DNA of 64,000 nucleotides from Stereocaulon alpinum (lineage: Eukaryota > Ascomycota > Lecanoromycetes > Lecanorales > Stereocaulaceae): contig JAEUBA010000079.1 in assembly GCA_018257865.1 (NCBI GenBank), forward strand, positions 62,001-126,000, in the 5' to 3' direction. The translations under genes were made by a program, and so were the position numbers. Positions within the stretch are counted from its first letter, which is position 1. The number at the start of each line of letters is the position of its first letter. The notes beneath the pieces are model-generated. The model worked only from the letters and a program-made list of their open reading frames with translations, made no database searches and was not told the origin of the DNA. Of this stretch, positions 32,707 to 45,038 are shown piece by piece.

Positions 32707-34606
32707 TCAGAATCCCGTCTTCTGGCTGAACAACCCATGACATCGTTCTACAGCACCCCACGGAATCACATAAATGGGGTGCAGCGATCTTAGCATGGTT
32801 TGTGCATCACCAAAGTCGTCTTCCTTGTTCATATCCCGTTGTGGGCCCTTTCTTGAAGAATTCCAGTGGAAAGCTGAATTTACTGGATATCCCGCTTCCG
32901 CGTCCCGTGTGCCGCTGTAAGAGCTGTAGTGCTGGGTAGAACTAAGGCCTGCCAGGGTATAGCACGTGTGATATGCATCTGGTATCCTGCAGGCTCCTGC
33001 TTAGCGATACGTGTGCTCTGTATGGCATGCCTCACTCACGTGTTAGGCTTATCTCTCATACCACCGTCATCCGCTTGACAGCACGATAGGATATAGCGTG
33101 TCAACCCTTCTTGACTATACCAATTTCCAATCTTCGACGTGGTTATTGACCCGGATGGCTGCGACGCGTTCATGGCTGCGTCAATCAGAGGCCAACAGCC
33201 TCCTACCCAGTGGCTGTAGCACCCGTCTACGAGCTTATTAGTACGACCAGAGAAGCCACCCTCTGGCGCATGCTGTCGCGAAGATAGCCAAGAAATCAAT
33301 AGTGGCAAATCTAGATACCTGGCACATCGTGCATTAGTGAATAGGATCCTGGGTCGGAAGCCGGAAGCAACCCACTTTGGTAGCATCTCGCGTGGAGATC
33401 CAAGAATGCAGAGACACGCAAGGGCACAGAATGCATATGCGCCATGAGCTTCGCTCTGCGGCCTTCCAGATATGCCGCCTTCGAAGGTTTGACCTAGACC
33501 CATAGATAAGCTTGACTTGACGAATGATGTCTCATGGATCCTTACACCGAGACAGATATTCTGGTAGACCGTCCAGAAAAGAAGCAAAGCCACGAGCACG
33601 TGTTGGCGCATTAGGAGGTAGCTCGAGAGGGAGAGCAAGCAAGGATATGATGGTCATTGAACAGTACGCGCCACTGCAAGAGTCAGTTTGAGGTTAGATC
33701 TTCCTTGGGGATCTTCGATGTTACTGCACCGTACGTCTTCCTCTCCACCTACGCACATGCTAAATCCTCCGTCGCTCTGCTTTAATTGGCCAAGCCATCG
33801 CCATCTACGTAGACAATCGTATTAGTCCTTCGCTGATCACCATGCTTGTGAATTCCTCACAAAGCTCGACGGCCGATCATGTCTAGACTCTCGCTTCCTC
33901 CGACCATGGCAAGGCTCAATACAGCAGCATAGGATGTTGCAACATGCGACAGCTGCCCGTGGCCTGCTCCAAAGCCCCCACCAAGGTTCTGACACACGGA
34001 CAACGTCTCCACAACCCTAGACTTCGTTTAGAGTTAACTAGCCATGGAAGGATTGAGGCGAATGTGGAACACTGGGCATGGCAGGATTGCATACCTTTGT
34101 TGATACGTTTCCACGTTCTCGCCCAGCAGACTGAGAGCGGTCAATGACCAGTAAAGAACCCATGGCCGAACAGAATCATATGGTATGTATCGTGCATTCT
34201 CGATAGTATAATGCAAGAAATCGACATGATCCTCACGTTCAAGACTCGGAATGCCTTGGCCATTGACTCTGAAAACGCTCCTACCAGAGGCGGAGAGGTG
34301 GGGCAAGCATCGCTGGATTACGTTGTCTTGCGAAATGGATGTGTCTGTGGTCAGAGTGTCTTTGATAGGAGGTAGCGTTGTGTAGAGATCCGGTACCTGC
34401 AATCTGCCTTGTGCCTGATCAAATATTGCTTCGAGGCTCAAGGGGTCAGTACCATCGCGAGAGATCAACTCTTCCTGTTCGTCCCGGTCAACAGTTCTAT
34501 CTGAAGCCATGTAGTTTTCATACCCGTCTCTTCGATGTAATTGCCTCAGAGGCGTCCGTGATCTAGAATTGTGAATGACTCTCCGTCGCTTTGGTTTAGT
34601 TCTCAT
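32707..34606 (-). CDS. RAM1: Protein farnesyltransferase beta subunit
   Basis: Seven minus-strand exons: 34095..34606, 33861..34016, 33730..33804, 33546..33673, 33376..33493, 33040..33318 and 32707..32986; 515 aa, introns 52-78 bp, all in phase. The alpha-alpha barrel repeats are plain: NLGGGFGAGHGQLSHVATSY, QSDGGFSMCVGGEEDVRGAY, FEGGISGRPQSEAHGAYAF, EGGFSGRTNKLVDGCYSHW. The zinc ligands are Asp361 and Cys363 (DGC) and His429 (DAYHTCYTLAG). With the alpha subunit it transfers farnesyl to CaaX cysteines of Ras, Rho and mating pheromone in the cytosol. The start could instead be the in-frame ATG at 34510, giving 483 aa. Confidence 0.95.
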
Positions 34607-34773
34607 ACTTGACGGGGTTGTAGATCATTCTGAGACATTGCATGCTATTGTTTTCTGCATGTTTCACACAAGCGGGATCTCACAACGTGGGAAGTGCACC
34701 ATTGGAGCAGATCAATACCGTAGTCGAGCGTTTTACAGACATGTAGGGGTGGCGGAATGCTACCTTAATCTAC

Positions 34774-35136
34774 TTAGAGACAGACGCTGCTCACATGGAT
34801 CTTCTGGTGTGAGTTTTCTGGAAGTGGGGACATCGACCAATTAGAATTCACACTTCCATTCAGCCCTACGAACACTCGGAAAATCGCTTTCGTTTGTCTC
34901 ATGACCTTTGCTTCTGCCCACATCGCGATATCACGATATCGCATGTAATCTGCATAAACCGAGTCACACTTTTCAATTGTTGAGTGCCGCCAGATCTCTT
35001 CTGCTGCCCTGAACGCCCGCAAGTTAGCAGCCTCATACAAGATCCACCGCTCAGTGTCGCGAAGGAATAGCTTTCAACAGTGAAGCTTGCTTGGGTCGGC
35101 AAAAGCTTGCATGGAGAGAATAAAAGTTTGGCGCAT
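34774..35136 (-). pseudogene. Possible degraded ORF with one in-frame TGA
   Basis: From ATG 35136 the frame reads 20 codons (MRQTFILSMQAFADPSKLHC), a TGA at 35074..35076, then 100 open codons including ERWILYEAANLRAFRAAEEI and YADYMRYRDIAMWAEAKVM. A TATATAAA lies about 80 bp upstream (about 35211-35218). The helical, charged composition looks protein-like, but no family is recognised and the other frame (98 codons from 35195) is also open. It could be chance. Confidence 0.2.
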
Positions 35137-36536
35137 TGGATTGCCTGCGCAACGCCCTTTCGATCAAGAAGAAGGCCTGCTTTCATCGGAAACATATAAT
35201 ACTGCCCCAGTTTATATAGACGAAAATCAATACATGCCTATCACGTACACCGCTTAATGCTGGAAGGGAATCGCCTTGCCTCGAACACTTCTCTGACCAG
35301 CTGCTTCTCCGTTACATTTTCTCGTTCGCCAGCAGTGCTAGTTTCACTTTGTCACCGCTCACCGCAGCTGCCTTCTCGGGCTGTCGATTGGAATTTCGAA
35401 AAACGTTGGTATCTGTTGATTCTACATTCTGTCCCATCAAGGCTTGTCCATCTGTCAGGTACAGAGCCCCACAAGTGTTTCGCTATTCACCGCCAATCAG
35501 AGATCCTCAAGCGGTGTCATGTACCGCCGTTGTAGCTGACTGCTTGGTCCGGGTATTAGGCTACTTCATAAGAGTATCCGGGGCGCGGCTGTATAGTAAC
35601 TCAAGGGAGAGTGGGGGTTAAGAGGCCACTAATTTCAATAGTGGATATCGACTCATCCCTTGCTTCGAAAACAGAGGCGTGATCTCTTGCAGGAGGCATG
35701 AGCAAGGCACGCAGAAACATGGAGAACGAACAACGTGCAATGCGCTACCACTTGCTTTCGAACGTCATACCGCCCTCCGAGAGCAATAGCTTGGCGTTTG
35801 TGATAATTCTGTGCTCGGATGCTTGTGAGGGCATTCCGTTCCGGGGTAGGTCAATCGATGGACTCAAGCTGTTGTAGTATGCTATATTTCATAAGAAACA
35901 TAGCTTGAGTCTGGACTTTCGCTAGAAGATGCGATTTCTAGCTCATCAGCCTCTGGGAAACAGCCTCCTTCAGGAAACATGAAATATGAGACTGAAGCAG
36001 AATTTAAGTTGATATATTGACTTCGCAACGGTTCTGACCCCGCGGAAATGCCCCGAGTCAACGCGTCCTAAGATAAGCGGCTATGTCATATGAGGGATTA
36101 CAAACCTAACATCCCTCGGGCTTCTCCGACAAGAAGTTTCCTCCGATGACTCGCGCCACCACAGTCATTCTTGTAGAATCTGATTCATTTGCTTCATGTT
36201 TCTAATGTGAATGAATATCATGACCATCTATGAAATATTACACAACAGCATAGAGTTCCTCGATGTGTGAGCATGGGGTCGGGACGGCCGCGCACGCCAA
36301 CTCAATAAGCAAACACCATGGAGCGCCATCCGTCAAACGGTCAGTTTTAGGCTGGACGAGTGTCGCGGTTGATTGGATGGTCTCGAAGCGCCCCAGATGT
36401 TTTGGGGCAAAGTATGGGGCGATGCCTGCCAAAGTAGCGTGCTTACGCCAAGCTATTTCCCCACTTTGCCCTATCAGTCTTGACTCTTGCGGGAGGTGTT
36501 GTACCTTCACCGCTTCTTACGGATCAGGTTATCGAT

Positions 36537-36622
36537 CCCCCTCCCCCCTCCCCCTCCCGTATCACACCCTGCTTCAGTCAGATTCTCTCTCCCCCATCCC
36601 CTCACCATCCCCCCGATCCCCG
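36537..36622 (+). promoter_or_regulatory. CT-rich promoter tract
   Basis: An almost pure C/T stretch (blocks of CCCCTCCCCCCTCC and TCTCTCCCCCATCC) lies 150-240 bp upstream of the regulator ATG. Such CT boxes commonly mark fungal core promoters and transcription starts. Confidence 0.5.
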
Positions 36623-36771
36623 ATCTAATACTACTCTAACTAGGCCCCTCTGAGAGAGAGCTGACACCCCGACTGTCCCTCCAATGGCTCTAATGTCTTC
36701 TTCATCCTCTCGTCCTTTACGATAATCTTAGTGATTACATCCTCCGTCAGGCCAACTCAAGTCAGCCTACC

Positions 36772-39275
36772 ATGGACGGAAACTTGGCTTCGGAGGCCTT
36801 GGGGGCTTTCGACTATGATCCACGAAATCCGCAATATCCATATGCTCGAGTCACTTATCCCATACCCACCACGGGAGATGGTTCGCGACGAAGCCCCAGC
36901 ACTATGAAGCGGTCAACTACTCCAATTCAAACTCAATTGTATGATCAGCCGACAAGCCAGCTGCCTCAACAACTGCCTCAGGCACAGGCTTATATACCAG
37001 ACTGGCGCCTCGAGCGACAGGCGCAATCCCAACTCGGATATCAGTTCGAGGGGTCATATCCTTCTGATCCTACCTATACTCAACCGTATCTCGCTGCAGG
37101 ATATACAATGCCTTATCAGACATCACCTACCGACTATGTGTCTCAAGGGCAATACGACCCGACCTTGGCCGTGGGTGGATCATACGTCCCCATGACCAAT
37201 CATTTGGATGGTGGCATACCTTTCGATTTCCAAGACTTCTCCAGTGAACTCCTTTATCCCATGGCAAGTGGCCTACCAGACATGACGTTGGCCCAGCAAA
37301 ATCTGAGCAACTCGCCTACGGATACGTCTCTCGAGGTTCGGTCCCTATCGAGTAGTGACAATGGCTGGATTGAACTACCCCGCCATTCTTTCGACGGAGC
37401 AGGATCGTACCAAGCTCCACAATATGGTGCTATCTTCAATCCCGAAGAAACACTACACGGACGGACATTTTCCGATTCTTCGTGCTCCGACGCCGAGCAA
37501 CAGTCGCAACATTCTTGGGGCAGTTGGGTGGACGTTCCGCAACATGCTATTGGTTCCCCCAGTAGTGATGGCATGGGAGAAATTGACCCTCGAGAATTTT
37601 TCCAGGATTTTACTGACCAAGGTTCGCTGTCGCCATATATAAAGCAGGAGAAGCAGCCGCAACCAAATCTTTCGCCAATCTCAACATCATCCGGGGCCAA
37701 GCCACTAAGGATCAAGACGTCGTCCTCTCCACAGCGCTCTCCAACTTCAACAGGGAGGGGTTCACCTCCAGGAAAGCGACAGCCAAAGAAAAATTCCACC
37801 AGCAAGGCCACCAAACCATCGACGAGACGTCTACCACCAGTCCCCAAGGCCGAAACAGAGAAGCGGATAGGGAAGAGAACAGGCCCCCTTCGGCCCGAAC
37901 AGAGGAAGCAAGCTGGTGAGATCCGAAAGTTGGGAGCTTGTCTTCGCTGCAAATTCCTGAAAAAGACCGTGAGTTTCCTTGCGATCCATGTATAAGGCTT
38001 TGCTCAGGTTCAATACAGTGTGACAAAGGAGAACCATGTGGAGGTTGTCAACCGTCTCATGCTCGCCTTTGGCAGGTTCCCTGTACCAGAATCGATATCA
38101 AGGACATCGCATATTTCATGAACGACTGGAGGGCCGATTGCGAGCGCCACGTCAGTCTTGAGATGTCTGTGAAGAACATCAGAGGCTATTCAAATGTCGA
38201 GCGGACGCTGTTTATTACCCATGGTTACGGTCATATGTTACCTGTTCGAGCTCGTGAGGTGTACGTCCGTGATGAGAGATGCTTTGGCTTGGACTGGGTG
38301 GAAACAGTTCAAGAAGTTCCAACCGAGCACTCCGTCAACACGGCAAAGCTGGTTTCTGGTAACGACGGGATCAACAAGAAGTTCCTTGACGAATACCTCG
38401 ACCGACATATAGACGGGGGCTTCGAGAAGTTTGTCGACGAATACTTTGAGGGTACACCGTTCCTAACACAAATGCTTAAGACAGCGTATAGATACTGGCA
38501 ACGTGACAGGACACCAGTGATCAGAAAATGCATGAAACTGCTTCTTGCTTACAATCTTACCCAGCACGTCACCATGGTGGAGGGGATCCCTGATGAGGAA
38601 GGCTTCCTCGGCAGGATCGACGACCCGACCTCGAAGTTCTGTGGACGGACTGTGGCTCCCATGATGATCAACTTCGAGATAAAATGTGCTATGGCTGATA
38701 TGTGGCGGGAACTGCAAAAAGAGATACTGGAAGAGCTATCAACCTTGTATTCGCGTTTCTACGGGGGTAAGGACAAGTCTAGGCTTTGGCCAACTATATT
38801 CATGGTCTCTTCAATCTTACTCGCGGTATGGGAGGAGATGCAATTCGATTGCCATTATCGCGTCCCGGTAAGTCTCCAAGATATCTACTGCTTTAAAACT
38901 CGCTGACCCAGAGCAGGATAAAGAGGTCGTCTATAGGTTTTGTAACGACATGGAAGCTACACCAGTCGGCGTCATCGTCGGCCTTTTCTCCACCATCTCC
39001 TGCAAAAACCCCTCCTTTCAGGAATGGTCTACTCCCAAACACCACCCCGTGTGCAACTCGAACCCGGCCGTTTGTGACGCTATGGTGGAAATTCGCAATC
39101 ATGTAACGAGTCACGGTAAGCTGGCTTCGTACCTCCCTGCCAAGAGTTTATTCTGACCCTATTCACAGACAAATACTTACGATCCCGATGTGAGACGTCC
39201 TTCGATCGAGATGACTTCGACTCCTTGGCGGGCAAGTTCACCTCCCAGCTCGTGATTCGAGCTTCTGCATGCTAG
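36772..39275 (+). CDS. Zn(2)-Cys(6) transcription factor with internal zinc cluster
   Basis: Exons 36772..37968, 38019..38867, 38917..39115 and 39169..39275; 783 aa. The first 380 residues are a disordered, Ser/Gln/Tyr/Pro-rich region. The binuclear cluster is C390-x2-C393-x6-C400-x5-C406-x2-C409-x11-C421, split by the first intron exactly before C400; the last spacing is longer than the usual 6-9. RIDIKDIAYF follows, then a C-terminal domain conserved in this subfamily (FITHGYGHMLPVRAREVYV, AYNLTQHVTMVEGIP, EEMQFDCHYRVP). It is a predicted nuclear DNA-binding regulator; target genes are unknown. The cluster sits mid-protein rather than at the N-terminus. Start at 36772 follows a CT-rich leader. 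Confidence 0.9.
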
Positions 39276-40253
39276 CATTCGACGAGACCTACGATTTACG
39301 ACATGAGGCCCGGGGCTCCCTCACGGCAAGCAACTGGCATGTCTTATGATTTTGAACTACCAATTCTGAATGGCTGACGCTTTATGTTATGCGTCTATAC
39401 TTGCCTTTCTTCATGAAGTAACGTGACATTCCGACAGCATAGCGGTTCTTCGCATGACACGCGATCTTGGTCTGATCTATACGGACAATGTTCATGGGCA
39501 TATGGAATGAGAAGCACAGAATCTGACACCATCTACGACCCGTTTCCTTTGGCGACACGGCGAATTCCTCCTGATTTATAGCTCTACGGGCACTCTCTTG
39601 CAGGAGGGATGTAGAGTAGCATAGAAAGAAATATAGATTTCCCGATGTCCCAACTACTTGAAGGTTCAAAGGAGCCAGTTATCGGCACCTAGCCAGCAAG
39701 TGATGAGACCTTGTATGGTGTTACGCGTCCAGGCTACAGGCTTTAGCTTCCTCGATGTATGTTTCGCGAGTTGTGAGACAATGACTGTACAAAGGGTTGA
39801 AACCCGAGTTCTTTCACAACAGATTCCTTGACAGAGCAGTCACAAGACAGAAAAACAATAATTGGTCAACACTTTCCGATTACACCAGATCGTGAAGGTA
39901 AGGTAAGGTAGAGTAGTGTTGGTAGCGTAACAGGAAACTGGGCGCTTGATGAGGAAAGTGCAACCGAGTCATCAGATGTTTCCAGCCCATTCTTGCCACT
40001 TCCAGCCGCCCGCCCTACGTATTATTAATTTATTACCTTAACTTATCACTTTCCTGCCTCTAGCGCCGAAACGCAGAGGCTGTGTCATCCGCCATCGGCC
40101 GTCCTACAAAACCGCACCTTCCGCAACCCACGTCTCTTCTCCCTTCTCCTTCACAACAACTCCTTCTACCAACACAAACACTCAAACGCATCTACACCAA
40201 CATCCACATACACCACCACACTCACTCACAACTACACCTCGAAATCTATCATC
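39276..40253. other. Intergenic region upstream of polyubiquitin
   Basis: Terminator of the regulator and promoter of polyubiquitin. The last 120 bp form a C/A-rich leader (CACCACACTCACTCACAAC). No gene seen. Confidence 0.5.
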
Positions 40254-41293
40254 ATGCAAATCTTCGTTAAGACCCGTAAGTCGCCCCCGCTTTTGGCTGC
40301 TGCCTCGACGCCTTGTTGCATCTGCTAACGCCTCATCGTCTAGTCACGGGTAAGACCATCACTCTCGAGGTTGAGTCCTCGGACACCATCGACAACGTAA
40401 AGGCAAAGATTCAGGATAAGGAAGGAATTCCCCCGGATCAGCAGCGTCTCATCTTCGCTGGAAAGCAACTCGAAGACGGCCGCACCTTGTCGGACTACAA
40501 TATCCAGAAGGAGTCAACTCTCCATCTAGTCCTCCGTCTTCGCGGCGGAATGCAAATCTGTAAGTTTTGTCCATTACTACACCTCAATACTACGTGACTA
40601 ACACAGTACTTAGTCGTCAAGACCCTTACTGGCAAGACCATCACCCTTGAGGTGGAATCGTCCGACACTATCGACAATGTGAAGGCGAAGATCCAGGACA
40701 AGGAAGGCATTCCCCCGGATCAGCAGCGTTTGATCTTCGCCGGCAAGCAGCTCGAAGACGGCCGTACCCTCTCCGACTATAACATCCAAAAAGAATCCAC
40801 TCTCCATCTTGTCCTCCGTCTCCGTGGCGGTATGCAAATATTCGTTAAGACTCTCACCGGCAAGACCATCACACTCGAAGTCGAATCATCAGACACAATC
40901 GACAATGTCAAGGCTAAGATTCAAGACAAAGAAGGTATCCCACCGGACCAGCAGCGATTAATCTTCGCAGGCAAGCAATTAGAAGATGGCCGTACACTGT
41001 CAGACTACAACATCCAGAAAGAGTCCACACTACATCTCGTCTTACGGCTCCGTGGCGGTATGCAAATCTTCGTCAAGACCCTGACAGGGAAGACAATTAC
41101 GCTGGAGGTTGAGAGCTCAGACACAATCGACAACGTCAAGGCCAAGATCCAAGACAAGGAGGGTATCCCACCAGACCAACAGCGCTTGATCTTTGCTGGT
41201 AAGCAGTTGGAGGATGGGCGTACGCTATCTGATTACAACATTCAGAAGGAGAGCACTCTCCATTTGGTGCTCAGACTTCGTGGTGGTCAGTAG
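40254..41293 (+). CDS. UBI4: Polyubiquitin, four repeats
   Basis: Exons 40254..40275, 40344..40559 and 40614..41293. The product is 305 aa: four head-to-tail 76-residue ubiquitins (MQIFVKTLTGKTITLEV ... LRLRGG) plus a single C-terminal Gln that must be trimmed by a deubiquitinase. All four repeats have the same protein sequence, but their codons differ throughout. Intron 1 splits codon Leu8 of repeat 1 and intron 2 splits Phe4 of repeat 2. Role: stress-inducible supply of free ubiquitin. The next gene downstream on the same strand encodes a ubiquitin ligase. Confidence 0.98.
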
Positions 41294-41669
41294 GCGGGTA
41301 TGGACGTGAGGCTTTCTTTTGATCGTTGTTATGATCATGCTGCTCTTTAGCGAGGGTTTCTCCAGGATTATCTCATGAAAGGACATGTTCTTGATCGTTG
41401 TCTCTACGGCAGTATGTAGTCGACAGTAGTATCAAATACTTCTTCGGCTGCTAAAGAGTTTCTCCAAATGCTGTGACTGTAAAAAGTAGACTGCCATCTT
41501 ACTGTTCGTAATGGGTTCATTTGCCACCTAACTCAGCCACTTTTTTCGTAGAACCTATGATAAGTATGAAGTGTACTTAACATAATTAATTATCTTGCGC
41601 CCCAAATCTTTCCCTACATTCACCTGAAAAGTCGATCTAGCAACATGATACTACGGACGCAGAGCGCAA
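41294..41669. other. Intergenic region between polyubiquitin and BRAP2-like gene
   Basis: AT-richer 3' UTR/terminator of polyubiquitin and a short promoter; nothing else seen. Confidence 0.5.
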
Positions 41670-43742
41670 ATGCCGTCTTTCTTCTTCCACATCATCTTCG
41701 ATATTGACGCAGCCTCATCAGGCAGCCAGCTACAGCCAGCCTTGCCCAAGGAAGACCATATCAAAGACAAGAACCCTGCCACAAAATCGACTCAGTCAGA
41801 GACTGAGCTCTCCAACAACGCTCTCAGTCCCCCGAGCAACAACGGCAGCGATACTCCAAGAGCTACAGGCTCACCAGTGACACATGACTGGCGCTACGAT
41901 AGGCTTTCCGTGCAGGACTTCAGTATGGCGCCTGCAGGAGCGCCAGAACCAGGCGGAGGACAAATTACAGGTCACATCACAAATGGTATCAGTGCTGGTC
42001 CAGGCGGTCTTGCTACGAAAGGCAGATACGAGCCTTTGGATCCTCAGCAAGAAGAGCTAGGGTGGGGGGTAGTTCGTCTTTACAGGGATGCAGAAGAAAC
42101 GCCTGGACTATACGATGAACCTCTCAAAAGCCCAAAGAATGCAAGGCATGCATTGAAAAATGAAAAGCCAGAGCGAATCCCTTTCCGGGATGAGAATTGT
42201 ACTACACTTTGCATACTTGCTGTGCCTTCGTACCTAACCCCTTCGGACTTCCTGGGATTTGTAGGAGAGAAGACAAGAGACGAAGTCAGTCACTTCAGGA
42301 TGATCAGGACGGAGAGGGGAAACAGGTACATGGTGCTTATGAAGTTTCGAAATGGAAAGAAAGCTCGGGAGTGGAGGAGGGTCTGGAATGGCAAGGCTTT
42401 TGATGGCATGGAGGTAGGGTTTAACTCTCTGTGATGTTAAATCAAGCTGACAGCCAAAATATAGCCTGAGAACTGCCATGTTGTCTTTGTCAAGTCAATC
42501 GAGTTCCGAGCACATGAGCAACCTGGAAAAGAAGCCTCATTTCCAGACATGACCAATGACCCTTTCACGCCGTCTGTCAAGAATACTCTAACATCTACTC
42601 CTTCCACACCCTCGAATTCACAAGCAGCGCCCATCTCATCGACCTCACGCTCCTCGAAGCCTCACGCCCCGCCCACACCGGCCTTGATCGAGCTACCAAC
42701 ATGCCCTGTCTGTCTCGAACGTATGGACGAGTCGACCGGCCTACTCACTATTCTCTGCCAGCATGTCTTCCACTGCTCTTGTCTTCAGAAATGGCGAGGT
42801 TCCGGCTGCCCTGTATGTCGGTATACACAGGATGATCTAGGCTTGGGCAAACGGAACTACAATAGCTTAGGTAACGGAGAAGATGCAGGGTTGAACGAGT
42901 GCAGCGTTTGTCACTCAGATGCCAATCTCTGGATATGTCTGATCTGTGGCAATGTGGGATGCGGTCGTTACGATGAAGCCCACGCTTACAGCCACTATAC
43001 ACAAAGCCTACACTGCTTCGCCATGGATATGACGACGCAAAGAGTTTGGGACTACGCTTCAGATGGATATGTTCACCGTATAGTCCAGAACAAGACTGAT
43101 GGCAAATTCGTTGAGCTTACACCTACATCTACTCAAGCTCCAAATCACGATGATGATTTCGACGACTATGTTCCACGCGAGAAGCTCGACAACATTGGCT
43201 TGGAATACACCCACCTCCTAACGAGCCAGCTCGACAGCCAACGCATGTACTTTGAAGAAATCCTTGAGCGTGCAGCTGACAAGGCATCGAAAGCTGCCTC
43301 GGCCGCTGAGAAAGCCACAGAAACTTCCAACCATACCGCGGAACAATTGACCGTACTCCAAGCCTCCCACAACCTCCTTGTCAACGAGACCATCCCAGCC
43401 CTCGAAAAAGACCGTGACCGCGCCACTCGCAAAGCCGGGAAATTCGAAGCCATGGCCCGCAAGCTAGAAAAGGAATGGCGCGACGAAAAGGCCATGAATG
43501 AGTCCCTCATGACCCGCATCAACCATCTGAGCACCCAGCTCGAGACGCTAAAGACAGAGAAAGCAGACCTCGAAGAGCAGAATCGGGATCTCAGCTTCTT
43601 CATCAGCAGTCAAGATAAGTTGAAGACTTTGGATGTCGATGAGGCGGATGTGAGGGAGGGGACTGTGAGTCTGCCGGAGGCGGCTGAGGAGGCTAAGGGG
43701 AAGGCAAAGAAGAAGGGTGGTGGTGGTAGGGGCAAGAAGTGA
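41670..43742 (+). CDS. ETP1: BRAP2/Etp1-type RING and UBP-zinc-finger ubiquitin ligase
   Basis: Exons 41670..42413 and 42465..43742, 673 aa. The N-terminal part has the BRAP2 RRM-like domain (TTLCILAVPSYLTPSDFLGF ... NRYMVLMKF). The RING finger runs from about residue 328, CPVCLERMDESTG through CQHVFHCSCLQKW to CPVCR. It is followed by a UBP-type zinc finger (ECSVCHSDANLWICLICGNVGCG ... H, about 390-460) that can bind ubiquitin C-termini, and a long coiled coil (about 490-630) with a Lys-rich tail. Human BRAP2 regulates Ras-MAPK signalling and yeast Etp1 ethanol tolerance; the precise role here is inferred. The start MPSFFFHIIFDI matches the family's usual beginning. Confidence 0.94.
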
Positions 43743-45038
43743 GCTCTAATGCTCCCACTCAGATCCCCACTTACTCACGAGTCTGTGTGCTTCGAAATCA
43801 GCCATCATTAGCGAAGGCGTTGTTTGGTCGCTAGCATCTATTTCAAGCGCAGCGCTAAGATACCCATGGTCCAGTTTGCAAACCGTCTAATTCAGCATGA
43901 CTGTACTCTTCTTTTCAGGCTGCACAATCTCTAGAGTAGAAAGACTCCATCGTACCCTGGAGCTCAGGCGATGAAGCCGTTCTTGGCTTACCCATCACTC
44001 ACTCACTCAAGCACGCACTTGTCTTGCTTGTTACGTCTGAGATATCACAGCACCCTCACCTCACGCCCACATCCTCGCATCTTTCCACTCCCCTGCTCTC
44101 CAACGTATTCTTTCAACCTCAACCTACGTAATCCGTTACCGGTAAAGCGCGTAGCTAGTAGTAGTAATAAAACATACAGAACTTGGTCGTTATGCTTGTG
44201 AGGGGGGGAACGTTCACCTGGTACATGGCCAAACTTACTTCTCACAACCACGCTTCCATGATTTGTTTCTACTGACTTAAATGAAATGCCAAGTGAAGAG
44301 CTGAAAATCCCTTCAACTCACGCACATGCACCCCAAAGATCAAGGTAAGGGACAAAGTCATACCAGCTATAGAAATTGATTGAAAGGAGCTCTGCTATAA
44401 ACGTCGATGCTATGCGAAAAGTGTACATGCACCACCTCGTACCGATTCATTAATCATCGTGCCGTCATCTGAAGTCTAACGGGACCACATTGTAAACTCC
44501 GTCACGAATAGAGCGAGCGCCATCTAGTGCCCACACACGAAGTCTGCAAACAAGTGTATGCCTTTCTCATGATACGTTCCACATCTCCTACCACCAACCC
44601 GTAACGTCGTCTCATCCATCATTTTTGAACCCGAGCGCTGATCTGAATGTAAATGAGTGACGTGATCATATGCAAGCTCCGAAACCCGTGGGGGAAGAAT
44701 AAGTATATAATGTTCGACCAGGATCCAAATGAGCGTCAAGGTCTCTGATGAAGGTAATATATCTGCGACGAATGTATCGATCAAGAAAGCCACCTTCGCC
44801 GTTTGGATATCTGTTAGCCTATGCGCCGCTGCAATGTTGGGGCGAGATCCTGGAAGGTGTTTGAAACAAAAGAAAAGAGAGCCAATTTCTCATACTTTGA
44901 CGCTGTTAAAGTACGCTATCGGACAATGTTGCTGGCACCTGGAGATAGTACGAACACCGCACAGAACGGCAATATTGTTTGATCCTAATCTCTCGCGCTT
45001 CGATTTCGACATTGCATCATGTCTCGTATGACAGAGGA
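43743..45038. other. Convergent intergenic region, 1.3 kb
   Basis: 3' flanks of the BRAP2-like gene and CDC24. Only short ORFs without recognisable motifs. Confidence 0.45.

Larger units (their letters stand above)
34607..36771. other. Long upstream region of the Zn2Cys6 regulator
   Basis: About 2.2 kb holding the doubtful degraded ORF (34774..35136) and a pyrimidine-rich promoter tract near the regulator. No other gene could be assembled. Confidence 0.4.
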
